A stretch of DNA of 64,000 nt from Henckelia pumila. Lineage: Eukaryota; Streptophyta; Magnoliopsida; Lamiales; Gesneriaceae. How positions within the stretch are numbered: the stretch's first letter is position 1; the number at the start of each line of letters is the position of its first letter. The notes under the pieces were generated by a model. It was not told the DNA's origin. It did not search any database and saw only the letters and a program-made list of their open reading frames with translations. Below are positions 38,307 through 50,952 of the stretch, in pieces. Location of the stretch: contig NC_133123.1 in NCBI RefSeq assembly GCF_033568475.1, positions 7,369,001-7,433,000 of the forward strand, in the 5' to 3' direction. The position numbers and the translations under genes are program-made.

Positions 38307-40175
38307 TATATGATTTTTTGCTTAGGCTTGGTTCTATGAAAGAGTGTCGTCATTAGCCTTCCCTCGTGGTGTTCATATCTGCCCCCGCCTGTTTCGTTTC
38401 GAAAAAAGCAAGATCAAGTTGGATGCTGTGAAAGCTGAAGTGGCTTTGATGCCATATCGTCAACCAAGGTATCTTCTTTTTTACTAATCATATTTCGAAT
38501 GCTGGAGGTTTGCATGATATATATTTGTTTTTGGATCAGGTTTTGTCGATTCATCCCTTTCCTGAAGAGGAAATGTTGTTGGAGAACAAGGTAATTTGAG
38601 TAGCATCCTTCATTTCACGTTTTAAAAATAAGAAATATTCTTCATTAACTTCTTTGTTGTTGTAGTTGTTGCTGCCGGTTTCAAAGGAACAAGGAGGCAG
38701 CAGAGATAATTGTGAACTAGAAAAAATTGTGAATAAACAAATTGCTGAGATTAAAATGTTGAAAAGAACTTGTGCGCAGCTGAAACGTGAGAGAGTTGGC
38801 GCTAAGAGGAAGCTGTTTGATTTGAAAGAAAATCTGGATTTGGAGAAAGAATTTGCTCAAAATCGCAAAGGCAAGGACATTGTAGTTGATAATGATCTGA
38901 GTGTTGATGACGCTGCTGATGGAATGAATGAAACCGATGAGCAAGAGGAGTTGAGTGCGAGTCATGACCTATGGGGTAATTTAAATGATTTTGTTGATGT
39001 GCCTGTCAACAATTGTGTTGATTTATCTGAAAATTTGAATGTAGAAGGTGAGGTTGTTCAGAAATTGGTTGAGACAAAAATTTCAGATATTGGTGAATTG
39101 AAGAAGAATGAAGATGTATGTGCTGACGGATTGGGTAAGGGAAAGGGTGTGGCTGGTATCGAGTTTGAGATGAAAGAAAGTATAGGTGTTGATGACTTGG
39201 GGGATGGAAAATGTGTTGTTGGTGCTGAGCTTGGGAGGGATAAAAATGAAGAAAGTGGTGACATGAAAATGAAAAAAAGCAAAGCTAATGAAGAGAATTC
39301 TCTTAACGGATCATGTGACGGTAGTAGTGAAGATCTGAATGAGATTGATAAGTTGTTGGATAATATTGTAACAAAAGTGGTTAAAGAGAATAATGTTTCT
39401 GCGGGTGATATTTCAACCAACGTGGTTGAAAGTCGTATTGATGAGGATACTTCTGACAAAAGTGGTGGGGTGGACGAGACTGACGATAATTCTGAGAAGG
39501 TTGAGGAAATCATTAATTTTCAATCTTCTATTGTCGATAATGTCAGAACGAGGGGTGATCGGGTAAACAAAAAAAAACCGTCAATGTTTGTGACTCCACC
39601 CAGTACCACGCCAAAGAGGAAGGGAAGAAAAAAGGTTTAACTTTGATAGAAACCTTCCTTTAACCTTGATTATTTGATATTGAAGTTCTATATCTATTTT
39701 AATTCGTGGAAATCTTTATTGTTTTTTACCATCTTTGTGTATTCTGACGTAGGCAAATAAAGTAATTGATGTTGAGGAGCTACCTGATAATGACTTGAGT
39801 AAGGCTTGGACTGGTGAATATCAAGGTAGAACAGATTTCTGTGAACATGAAGAAGCCACTGACGAAGAGAAAAAATTGTTGAAAGAATATCTTTTGAGTG
39901 ATGACATAGCGTATGAATTTCTATCTGAAAGATCGTGTATTAATTTTAATCTTTTTTTGGGATCTTTTTTTAATACAAAATAATTCATATTTTCTTGTAG
40001 TGTTGATGTTTGGCTAGACGGAATTGTCCATTTACCAGGGTCCGTTTTCTGTGTTCAAAATAATGATTACGACTCCTTTTTTTCGCGACTATCTTCTGCC
40101 TCAAAGTTATTTTTGCAGAAAATGAATGGTGATTTGTTTAAGAGATGCAAATACCTCATTTTTCCAATCAATAGC

Positions 40176-42999
40176 TGTAACACCCGGAAATTTTAATACG
40201 TAAATTCGCATGCATAATTAAGGAAATTGATTATTTAAAAATTTATATTTGGGTTAAATGACATTTATGTGTTATTATGTGAATTATATGCATGATTTAA
40301 ATTTATTTTATCATTTAACCCGCAGTTATTGTATTTTTAGAATTTTAAGAATTTTATTGAGTTGATCGCGTAGACGGGACCGTGGACGGACGAGATACCA
40401 ATATTTTTTAGCCAAAAATATTTTATGAGTTTTATGAGGCTTAAAATATTATTTTAATGTATTTTGTCAAGAAAATTTTAGTATTTATTTATATATTTAT
40501 TTAAGAGTTGATTTTTAGCCAAAATAAGTCATTTTAATGACTTTTATTAATTTTTAAAAATACTATAAATTAGTATTTCGGGATTTTAATTTATTATCAG
40601 ATTGGTAAGTATTTTAGGAGTTTAAAATGTTATATTTTATGATTATATTATCTACCTAATAAATTTATACCAATTATTGACCTATATCTACCCAAAATAA
40701 AACACTCCCTACCCTACGTTGTCTCCCTTAGCCGCCTTCAACCCTCTCCTACCCTCATCATCAGATTTTCAGAATTTTTTCAACCTCCATAGCCGATTCT
40801 TCAAGGATTTTTGGTGGTTTTTCATTCGTTCGTCGTCCCGGAGCCCCGAATACGCAATAGTCCTCGTATTTAATTTAAAAGGCATGTCTAAAACTTTTAT
40901 TTGGCCACCATATAAGCTATTAATCATGCATGACGTGTTTTATATCAGACTTTTCATGGAAATTTAGAGTTTATGCATGTATGCTTTGTATTGATGCATG
41001 TTCTTGCTTGTTTGGGTCATGATTCACGTTTTTGCCAAGCATGGTATGGTCCAGGGCTGAGGGCTCGAGTCAGAGGGGTCCCAGGGTGCCTTAGGGTCGA
41101 GTTTGTTCAGAGTTTTAAGGTGTCATAGGCTGGAAACAAAGCTATTCACTTCTGATGCACACAGACGCGCAGGTTAGGGCTTTGGGAAAAGAGGGGTCGT
41201 TCTCCTTCCTCAGGCCATGGATTTGTGCGTGGTTTGTTGGGTTTAAAAGATTTAGATGTTGGATAAAATTGAGAAGTGGTTTCACGGTCTTTGGTTGTCG
41301 GAGGAAGCCGCACGAACAAAAGTTTGGCGACTGCTCAGTCTGCGCGCGAGGAGGAGGAAGGCGTCTGGTGCAGAGCTTCGTTCTCACTCCTCGGGCCATG
41401 GTTTGGTCTGATTCTTGTTGTGTTAGAACCCCCTGGATGTGGGCTATCCATGGGCGGTGGTGCTCCGGCCAGGGGCGGCCGGAGCAGGGCGGCAGCAGCC
41501 ATGGAATGGCTACTGCTCGCCCAGCCGAGAAGAGAAGGAGAGGGGTGATCGGGTTTGGGGTTTGGGGGGGTTTCTGGGTCGGGTTATGGGTCAGGGTTGA
41601 GTGCTGGGTCGGGTAAGGTAGTCATGGGTCGGGTTAAGTCGGTCCGGGTCCGGGTTAGGTGGGCCGGGCTTGAGTATTTTAATTTTTAAATGTTTAATGT
41701 TTTAATTGGTTTTTGGGCTAATTAATTAGAAATAAAATTATTTGAACCTCCAAATAATTTTATTTGGGACTTAAATAATTTATTTAAGTTAGCACAATAA
41801 TTTTTTATGGGCTTGGGAGCCCATGAGAATTTTTGGGCCAGTCAGTGGATTTTGGGCCAGTCTAGAGTTTTATTGGGCTTAAGTTAAGTAATTGGGCTTA
41901 AATATTTTATTTAGATCAAGTTAAGTTTAATTAAGTTATTTGAGCTAAAATATGATTATTGGATTTTATCTAAGTTTAATGGGCTTAGAGTGAGTGATCA
42001 GCAGTCTGGACCAACCCATGAAAATTAACTAAGTCCGGAATATATATTTAATTCTTTTTTTTATGCATGAAGTTTATTTTAAGTATAAGTATATTTATTA
42101 TTAAAATTAATTATATATATATTACGGACATATTTTAAGTGCATGCATACATGAAATATTTTATGATGTGTTTATGATTAAGAATTGAACATGAAAAATA
42201 TTTTTATGGAAATTGAAGTGGTGTGACAGCACAGAGGTGGTTTACCACCGGCACAGAGGTAGTTTTACTACCGACATAGAAGTGGTTTTACCACTGGCAC
42301 AGAGGTAGTTTACTACCAGCATAGAGGTGGATTTATCCACCGCCATGTACGATGGTTCTTAGACTGATCAGTCGGCACAGTTATTAGTCACATTCATGGA
42401 TATGACCATACTCAGTTTTTATGATTATGACATGCTCAATTATGTTATGTATGATTAGTTATGATGTATGTACGACTGATGATGAATAATTTTTATGATG
42501 CATTTATTTTAAGATCATGCATGCATGTCCACGTAAGTTATATGTATTAGTATGATTATGTGATGCATTATTTTAAACCTCGTTATCAAGGATTAGACAT
42601 GTTGAGCCTCTAGGCTCACTATGCTTATATGGTGCAGGTGAGTATGATGATGTCTATGTAGCTCCTACCGGTGGCGATGACGTATGAGCTCACGGAGCAG
42701 TGGACCCCGTGACCGTCGCAGTTATTTAGATTATTGCATTGAGTTTTGAAACATGATTTATTTTACTATTGTTTTCGCGTATGAGATTTTTCAGCAGTAT
42801 TGTTTATAATTTTAAATTGATGCATGAAACATTTTTAAAGATTTATTTATTTAATATTTTTTTTAGGTTACTCAAGAAAAGTATGTTATTTTTATATACA
42901 TATATGTATGGGCGTATATGTATAGTATTATTTTTAGTATATTAAAATAAAATAAAATAAAAAGTTTTTTTTCCGCATTTATTAGTAGTAGATGTTTCA
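40176..42999 (+). mobile_element. Solo LTR of a chromovirus-related family, inside the protease exon
   Basis: A 2824-bp block starts TGTAACACCCGG, ends GATGTTTCA and has a perfect 5-bp repeat ATAGC on each side (40171-40175 and 43000-43004). Its ends, GC-rich core (CCAGGGGCGGCCGGAGC) and TGGGCC-rich part resemble the LTRs at 27982 and 34889, but it is longer and clearly diverged. It has no internal region. It interrupts the Ulp1 domain of the MULE protease gene just before the catalytic-His segment. Confidence 0.88.
42230..42345 (+). repeat. Five 22-24-bp stem-loop repeats in the solo LTR
   Basis: Five consecutive units alternate GGTGGTTTACCACC-like and GGTAGTTTACTACC-like stem-loops, each preceded by CA(C/T)AGA(G/A). 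They occupy the same part of the LTR as the three hairpins of the related LTRs. Confidence 0.8.
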
Positions 43000-43496
43000 A
43001 TAGCAGAGCGCATTGGTTTCTGCTAGTGTTTCACGCAAAGGAAGGGGTGTTCAAAATGTGGAATTCACTTCCCAATTCGTTCAGCCTAGGGGCATGTAGA
43101 ACGTTGGTGAGTTTTCGTTGTGTCATGTTATGTGAATTGTATAAATGTGTTTTGATAATATTTATCTTTGAAGGCACGTTTTTTGGTTGGTTGGGTTCGT
43201 CATCATTCAAATTTCATCATACACGACTCCGCTGTGTTGAGGGAACGTATGCGTCATCAAGGTGAAACACTTGACTGTGGTGTTTATGCATGCATGTGGG
43301 TAGAGTGTCTAGCTCGTGACTCAGATGAAATGTGGACATATCAAAATACTGTGAAGATGGACACCTATCGTGCAAGACTGGCTGCAAGTATTTTATGTCA
43401 CGAAAGGGGAATGCTGAAAAACAACTTTGATTAACATGTATAGTCTTTGTATGCTTTTATGGTTTATGGAGATACAGTATGTAAGTATGTTTAAAA

Positions 43497-45898
43497 ATTG
43501 TGCCCCACTTTGTCTATGGTGTAGGAGGAATACATTGATAATTCACCATTTGTGGATGTCCACTAACAACCAATGTATACTATTGTGGTATATTTTCCGA
43601 ATTCCATACTTGAGAGTTGCTTGATGTGATTTATTCTAGTCTAAGACACCAATTTGTGGACTTTCACTTGGTATAATTTCACTCTTCTATAATAACACGA
43701 GACTCTGAGATCGAGCACAACTAGTAAACAATAATGGGATAATTGTCACTTAATAGAGAACAATTCGTTCTGATTGTAGGACATACATTGTGTGACATGA
43801 GGATCTCACTCTCCTATTGGAAGTGTCTTTGGATCAAAATGTCAGTTATGTAGAACAATTACATATAAATTGGGAATAATCCTCCCGAAATATGGCACAA
43901 TATGATTTGTCCTTGTGAACATGCTCCAATAATTACATATAAATTGATTGTGGTGTTTTTGCATGCATGTAGGTAGAGTGTCTAGCCCGTGACTCGGCTG
44001 AGATGTGGGAATATCAGAATACAGTGAAGATGGACACATATCGTGCTCGACTGGCTGCAAGTATTTTATCACACTCCCCTAGTGTAAGTATCTTAGAATC
44101 AAAATGTCAGTTATGTAGAACAATCCAATATGAATTTGGAACCATCACCCAAGTGTTCCACTCCAATATGGTACAATACGGTGCATGACACAAGTGGAGA
44201 GGAGTGTTCAATCCTTAGAGATTGGTGGAACCATCACCCAAGTGTTCCAATTGTAGGACAAACACTTGTTTAATATGATTTTTTCTCGTCTTTAAGGACA
44301 ATCATTTACTCTAATTCCACTCATTTTTAAAAATAATTCAGTGAGAGATCGAGCACAACTAGTACGCATGGATGAGATAAATATTATTTAATCGAGAACA
44401 ATTCGTTCTGATTGTAGGACATACATTGTGAGCCATGAGGATTACACTTTCCTACTGAAAGTGTCTTTGGATCAAAATGTCATGTATTAGGAACAATCTT
44501 TGAATTATGAAGAATAATCTTTTTCATATGAGGAACAATAAGGCATGTCCATGTTAACATGCACCAAAATCATATAATACACTGCATGACACAAGTGGAG
44601 AGGTGTGTTCAATCCTTAGAGATTGGTGGAACCATCACCCAAGTGTTTGTCTAGTAATGTATTGTGCTCTACATTGTCTAAGGTGTAGGAGAGAGACATT
44701 GATCATGACCCAATAAGAGCACCATTTGTGGATGTCCATTGCCACCCAATGTATATAATATGGCTATATTGTCCGAAATCCAAACTCATTACTTGTTTAA
44801 TATGATGTTTTCTCGTCTTTAAGGACTATCATTTACTCTAATTCCACTCATCTTTAAAAACAAGTCAGTGAGAGATCGAGCACAACTAGTACGCATGGAT
44901 GGGATAAATATTATTTAATCGAAAACAATTCGTTCTGATTGTAGGACATACATTGTGGGCCATGAGGATTACACTTTCCTAGTGAAAGTGTCTTTGGATC
45001 AAAATGTCAGTTATGTAGAACAATTACATATAAATTGAGAATAATCCTCCCGAAATACGGCACAATATGATTTGTCCTTGTGAACATGCTCCAAGATTGT
45101 ACAATACGCTGCATGACACAAGTGAAGAGGATATTTCAATCTATAGAGATTGGTGGAACCATCACCCAAGTGTTTGTCTTGTAATGGCTTGTGCCCCACT
45201 TTGTCTATGGTGTAGGAGGAATACATTGATAATTCACCATTTGTGGATGTCCACTAACAACCAATGTATACTATTGTGGTATATTTTTCGAATTCCAAAC
45301 TTGAGAGTTGTTTGATGTGATTGTTTCTCGTCTAATACACCAATTTGTGGACTTCCACTTGGTATAATTCCACTCATCTATAATAACACGAGACTCTGAG
45401 ATCGAGCACAACTAGTAAACAATAATGGGATAATCGTCACTTAATAGAGAATAATTCGTTCTGATTGTAGGACAACCATTGTGTGACATGAGGATCTCAC
45501 TCTCCTATTGGAAGTGTTTTTGGATCAAAATGTCATTTATGTAGAACAATTACATATAAATTGAGAATAATCCTTCCGAAATACGGCACAATATGATTTG
45601 TTCTTGTGAACATGCTCCAAGATGGTATAATACGCTGCATGACATAAGTGAAGAGGATATTTCAATCTATAGAGATTGATGGAACCATCACCCAAGTGGT
45701 TGTCTTGTAATGGCTTGTGCCCCACTTTGTCTATGGTGTAGGAGAAATACATTGATAATTCACCATTTGTGGATGTCCACTAACAATCATTGTATACTAT
45801 TGTGGTATATTTTTTGAATTCCAAACTTGAGAGTTGTTTGATGTGATTGTTTCTCGTCTAATACACCAATTTGTGGACTTCCACTTGGTATAATTTCA
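43497..45898. repeat. Tandem array, period about 527 bp, roughly four units
   Basis: The landmark ATCGAGCACAACTAGTA occurs at 43710, 44348, 44875 and 45401, and TTGTGCCCCACTTTGTCTAT or a close variant at about 43499, 44660, 45188 and 45715. Spacing is 526-527 bp except for one 638-bp step, which carries a copy of the protease exon piece. Units differ by point changes and small indels. The array starts just after the protease stop codon and is cut off at about 45898 by the truncated LTR. Confidence 0.85.
43947..44070 (+). pseudogene. Duplicated fragment of the Ulp1 active-site exon
   Basis: This block repeats the region 43270-43400 of the protease gene: it reads DCGVFACM, then a stop in place of Trp, then VECLARDSAEMWEYQNTV and ARLAASILSH. 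It sits in the longer step of the tandem array and has no start codon or protease N-terminal half, so it is a duplicated gene fragment. Confidence 0.8.
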
Positions 45899-48300
45899 CC
45901 CAAAAATATTATTTTGAGTTTTTTTGCCTCAAAATTTTTAGTATTTAATTTTATATAATTTTAGGAGTCCATTTTTATTCAAATTTAGCCATTTTAATGA
46001 CTTTTAATTATTTTTAAAATTCCCTTAATTTGTAATTTCGGGATTTTTATATTTTTAAATTGTGTTATCAGATTTTAACTTTTATTTGAAAGATTAAGTT
46101 GTATATTTTTATATTTAAAACCTTTTTTCTATATTTAATTAACCTATATTTTAATTAAAACAAAAACCAAACCTAATCTACCCAAACCCCACAACCGATT
46201 CCCTTCACTCAGCCGCCTCACCCCACCATCTTCATCATCTTCTTCGGCCAGACATCTCCAAGGAGGTTTCATAGCCGAGTTCCTTCGAAACTTTGAGTGT
46301 TCGTCGTCCCGTCGTCCCGGAAACGTTCTACGTACGTTGCTCAATCGATTTCTTCGGTGCAAGGCATGATTTTCTTCCATTTTTCGTACCTATCAGATAT
46401 TATGTTGTGTGGATTGTGTATGCATCGAAAAATTTCAAGTTTTTCAGAAAATGGTTCGGTTGTTTCGGTTTTATGCGCAAGGTTCCTTGTTTTCCTTTTT
46501 CATGTTCACGTTTTCAGGTCCACCATGGCTGGTATGGCTGATGGTCAGAGTCCTAGGTAGTGTGAGGAGGGTCTGGACCGAATGGCTCGAGTGGCTCGAG
46601 CCAAACGGCCCCAGGAAGTCGGCTGGTGCGGATCGGCCTCCCTTGGTGCACAGTCTAGGGTTTCGGGAAATGGGCTTCGGGTTCGGTGGTCCAGGCTGCA
46701 TGGGTTAGGTTTAGGGGCCAGGTTCGAACCGCCCAGACGTGGGCTACGTCTGGGCGGCGGGGCTCCGGCCAGGGGCGGCCGGAGCAGGGCGGCAGCAGCC
46801 CTAGAAGGGCTGCTGCTCGCGGCCGAGGGGAGTTGAGGGTAGGGCAGTTCGGGTTTTAGGGTTTGAAGGGTCCGGGTCGGGTGGTTAGGTCCGGGTCGGG
46901 TCAGTCAAGTCTCGGGTCAAGTTAGTTGGGTCCGAGTCCGGGTTAAGTTAGTTGGGCTCGGGTATTTTTATTTTTAAGTTTTAAGTTTAATTAAAGGTTT
47001 AATGAGCCTAATTAAATCTTAAAATATTATTGGGCTCCATTTAATTATTTTGGGTTGATTTTAATTATTTGGGATTTAAATTAATTTAATTAAGTAAGTC
47101 CAATAATTTTTATGGGCTTTAGGGCCCGTGAAAGTTATTGGGCCAGTCTTTGGGCTTTTGGGCCCATTGGGCCAGAATTGGTTGTTAATGGGCTTTAATT
47201 ATTTAATTGGGCTTAGAATAATTTTATTGGGATTAAACATGATAATGGGCCAGATTTAAGTAATTGGGCTTGAGAGTAGGGCCAGCAGTCCAGTACAATC
47301 CATGAGAAATTTGCATGTGTCCTGATTATATATTTAATTATTTTTATGCATTGAAGTTATTTTAATATTTATATGTTAGTAAGAAATTAAATTAAATATA
47401 TATGAAGGACACACATTTTTAATTAAGTACATGCATTCATGAAATAATTTTATGCATAATTAAATGTTTAAGGTTGAGCAATAATAAAATATTTTATGTT
47501 GGAAGTTGAAGTAGTGTGACAATTTAAGGGGGATTCGTCCCCATATGTGAACTATTGAAGGGCAGTTTACTGCCAATTTAAGAGGTGATTCGTCACCGCC
47601 ACGTACGTTGGTTTCCACGCTGATCAGTATTTAATGTATGATTTAAGGTTACACTACGGATACAACCATGCGATGTTAGAAAATTATTTGCTCAATAATA
47701 TTTATGTAGTATGTTATTTAAGTTAATTTAAGTTATGATATGTTATGATATTTCTAAGCATGTTCATTCATGTATATGTTATGTATTAATATTTAATTGT
47801 TTTAAATTATTTTAAACCCTTGTTATGTTAGCATGTTGGGCCTCTAGGCTCACTACACTGGTATGGTGCAGGTGAGTTCGTAGAGGAGGATGTAGCTCCT
47901 ACCGGCGGCGAGGACATATGAGCGGACATGCAGTGACCCCGTGACCGTGTTAGATGTCTGAGTCACATTGCATGTTTTTGATTATGTCAGCATGTTACAC
48001 ATTTTATATTATTTTTCAGTGGTTGTGAGTTTTGAATATTTTATTGAATATTGTCAGTGCATGCAAATTTTTAATCATTTTATTTATGCAGTACTTTTAA
48101 TTAAATGTTTGACTCAGATATTTATTTTATTTAAAGAATGAAATTTTTTATTTAAGTTATTTATTTATTTATTTTAAATCTTTTTATTCTGTGCATGTAT
48201 GTATGGGCATATATGTGCATATTTTATTTAGTAAGTATATATAAAAAAAAAAAAAAATTCCGCATATTTATTTATTAATTATAGAGTTAGGGTCGTTTCA
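45899..48300 (+). mobile_element. Left-truncated LTR, chromovirus-related family
   Basis: It ends TCGTTTCA like a complete LTR of this family, and contains the CCCAGACGTGGGCTACGTCTGG palindrome in the GC-rich core, TGGGCC-type motifs and the three-hairpin segment (about 47525-47600). Its left end corresponds to a point about 240 bp inside the solo LTR at 40176, and no target duplication is seen. A deletion therefore removed the left end together with some MULE sequence. Confidence 0.8.
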
Positions 48301-48465
48301 TGATGAGCTCCCGAAAAGAAGATGCACCTTCTTGATATGAGCAGTACATATGAAATCTTTTAAGCCCTCCTCAACTATGTAGTCCCATACCTACACAGTC
48401 TCAGAATCCCCTCTCATTCCGGCACGGGATTGGTTCATTCATGTCTCCCTCCGCCTAGAAGCCTA

Positions 48466-50847
48466 CTAGGAGCCACTCATTTTCCGTGCAACCTCTTGGT
48501 ACCGGCGATCACTCCCTGCCTCCTCAGCCCCGGGCGTCACAACAACGACCACATGTTGAGACACGTGTATTAACTTGCGATGGTATTCTCTTCGTCCTTC
48601 TGCGACCGGGCTGACTACGCACAGAAGGAGCTTGATTGTATCGGATTCAGCAACACATGACTCACTGATGTCAAAGGTTGGGATAGGATTAATATGTCCT
48701 TTGTACGCAGTGCGATACGATTCGATCTTGAAATACTTGTCACAAAAATCATACACAGACAGAGATTTTGTCTCAATGGCAGAAATGGCGTGCTTGCACG
48801 GAATCTTATTGATCTGCCAAACTCTGCATGAACAAGTCATATCCACTAAATCCACGGCAAATGACTTTTCACCATCAACAACCTCAAACTTCCAATCACA
48901 CGACCGCTAAACTCTTAATGTTCGGGATTCCATATATGCGCTTACAACAGACTTTTCTTTTCTTGGACTTAATTCCTTGGTCATGAACAGAGTTGATTCA
49001 CGTCGTCGGTGCATCATTTTCATTATCTGCACACGTATGTGATCAACCATAGCAACAATAGGCAGATGACGAGCTGGCCTAACCCAACTATTCCAACACT
49101 CGGCTATATTGTTATTTATAACACCCCATCTATTGCCAACAAACAATGCATTGGCTCAAATCTGTGGATCAGAATTTACAATAAACCCTCTGGCAAGTGA
49201 CATTGACTCTAATATATTGTTTATATGTTGCTCGTACTCTTGAAAAGACGGAGCATACGCAACTTTCTTGAATACCGAAGACCAATGTGTTTTGTTATGT
49301 CTGGGATAACTTCTCAACACCTAAAAAGATTAATAAAAATTTAGATCCAGCTTAAAATTATCAGATAATATGAGAAATTTAAATTAAAATTGCTCAAGGA
49401 TTCGTAATTTGGAATTTACCTGCTTAACGAAATTATCCACTAAATGTCTCAAACAATAAGCATGGTGACTCCCAACAAATACTTGATTCACTGCCTTGAT
49501 GATACTGGGATGTCTGTCCGAGAAAAATGTGAACTCGTCGAATGGAATGCATTGATAGTAAAGGAGCACACGACTCAAATGATAACAAAACCAATCCTAG
49601 TTCGCATCATTCTCCGCATCTACTATGGCATAAGCAATTGTGAAAAGATCATCGTTCGCATCTTTCGACACAGCAACTAAGATGCATCCTTTATACTTAT
49701 TCTTTATATGAGTACCATCCAAAAATATCAATGGCCTACAACCACTAACAAAACCGACGACACATGCATGAAAACAAATGAACAACCGTCTGAATTTTTT
49801 AGTCAAAGGTTCAATCTCACACTCTACAACACTACCAGGATTAGTATTTTTAACAGCATCACAATACCATCTTAATCTATCATAGCATCCTTCATCTGTG
49901 CCATGAATATCATGCATCGCCAACTCTTTACCCTTCCACACTTTGCGGTATTCTAACTCTACCCCGAAATCTCTTTGCAAGTCCATCTGCATTGTACACG
50001 GATGATAAGAGGGCTCCCCTCTTAATTTTTCTTTCACAACATTCGCTATCCAATAGGCATCGGCTCTAGGATGCCCTCTGCTACGTAGATTATTCTCACC
50101 ACAATTATGTTGCAGTTTACATTTTCTGATGGCAAATAGATTGTCTCTTTTATGTTTCGAAGCATAAATTCTCCAACCGCAGCTCTTTTCACTACAAATC
50201 ACAATTACATTCTCGCTGTCATTTTTTACATACATAAATGAACGTCTTGTGGCAACAGAAAAGTTTTTCAAATAATTCCTAAATTCACCAGCACCTTTGA
50301 ATGTTTGTCCTACACCATGAATACAATTAATCTAGGCATCTATAGTATTGGCGCAAGGGGGCTGTTCAACCTCGTTGTCACTCTTCGACTGCGTGTCTTC
50401 CTCATAAACCCTTACAGTTTAATTTACATTTAATAAGATAAAAAAGAACAATAACCACAAAAACAAATTGATAATGACTAAAAATAAATCTTGATTTCAA
50501 GCAACTAATTGATAATTTATACAAAGCAATATACAATATTTTACCTTTAATTTTTTATATTAAATATGTTACTAAACATATCGAAATAGGAGAATGAAAA
50601 TATACGTTTAATAATAAGTAAATGAATTTTACCTCCCATCATTCAAGTTGTTGAACTGTTCATTTCTTTTCTCTGCCCTCAATTCAATCGTCGTAAGCTT
50701 TACACACATATGAAGATGAATCATATTAAGGACATCATCATCATCATTCAAAGACACAAGCATCTTATGCAGTGGAGCTACGTATTGAAGCATAGTGGAT
50801 TCCAGAGATATTTCTGCACATTTTTTGCTCAGACTAGAAAAAAACAT
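48466..50847 (-). pseudogene. MuDR-type transposase of the MULE
   Basis: Segments from right to left: an N-terminal MuDR domain piece (50847-50629, with LNDDDDVLNMIHLHMCVKLT), then a block from about 50420 to 49420, an intron (49419-49321), and a block 49320-48466. Visible features are the FLYWCH-like start (SCGWRIYASKHKRDNLFAIR, HNC), DDE acids in FLDGTH and FSDRHPSI, the Glu in IAECWNSW, and a SWIM zinc finger C-S-C...C-K-H (CSCRVWQINKIPCKH). In-frame stops occur at 50332-50334, 49597-49599, 49155-49157 and 48907-48909; two replace an expected Trp. The protein would bind the terminal repeats and cut and paste the element. It is dead in this copy, though the domain order is complete. Confidence 0.85.
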
Positions 50848-50952
50848 CCGTCAAGCTACAACCACTGAAAATTGATATGACAAACAGCTGCTTCTTGAAT
50901 TTACAGCAACCCAAAAATGAAAGATTGCAAGGACCACTTCCAGATTCCATCC

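Larger units (their letters stand above)
26601..43434 (+). pseudogene. Ulp1-like (C48) cysteine protease gene of the MULE
   Basis: Exon-like segments lie at 26601-26718, 27242-27921, 38326-38468, about 38666-39638, 39753-39910, 40001-40175, 43005-43106 and 43174-43434. The N-terminus is basic (KKKKSS, KKSKKSK). Next comes a globular domain (PFTSRDFSIVLGL) resembling plant DUF1985-like domains that often accompany Ulp1 in transposons, then a long acidic, low-complexity linker, and finally the protease. Visible protease residues are His in RAHWFL (just after 43005), the Gln-Asp-Cys-Gly motif (HQGETLDCGVYAC, near 43258-43296) and a normal stop at 43432-43434. Ulp1 enzymes process or remove SUMO-like modifiers. 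An in-frame TAG occurs at 27349-27351. A chromovirus sits in the second intron and a solo LTR splits the protease domain. The splice link between 38468 and 38666 is unresolved. Confidence 0.8.

Noticed and set aside
43497-45898. Possible CRISPR-like or tRNA-like repeat array
   Set aside because: The period is about 527 bp with continuous unit similarity and no short repeat-spacer pattern; the genome is a plant. It is an ordinary tandem array.
48575-49200. Plus-strand frames opposite the transposase
   Set aside because: They lie antisense to the MuDR transposase, whose minus-strand frame shows SWIM and DDE motifs.
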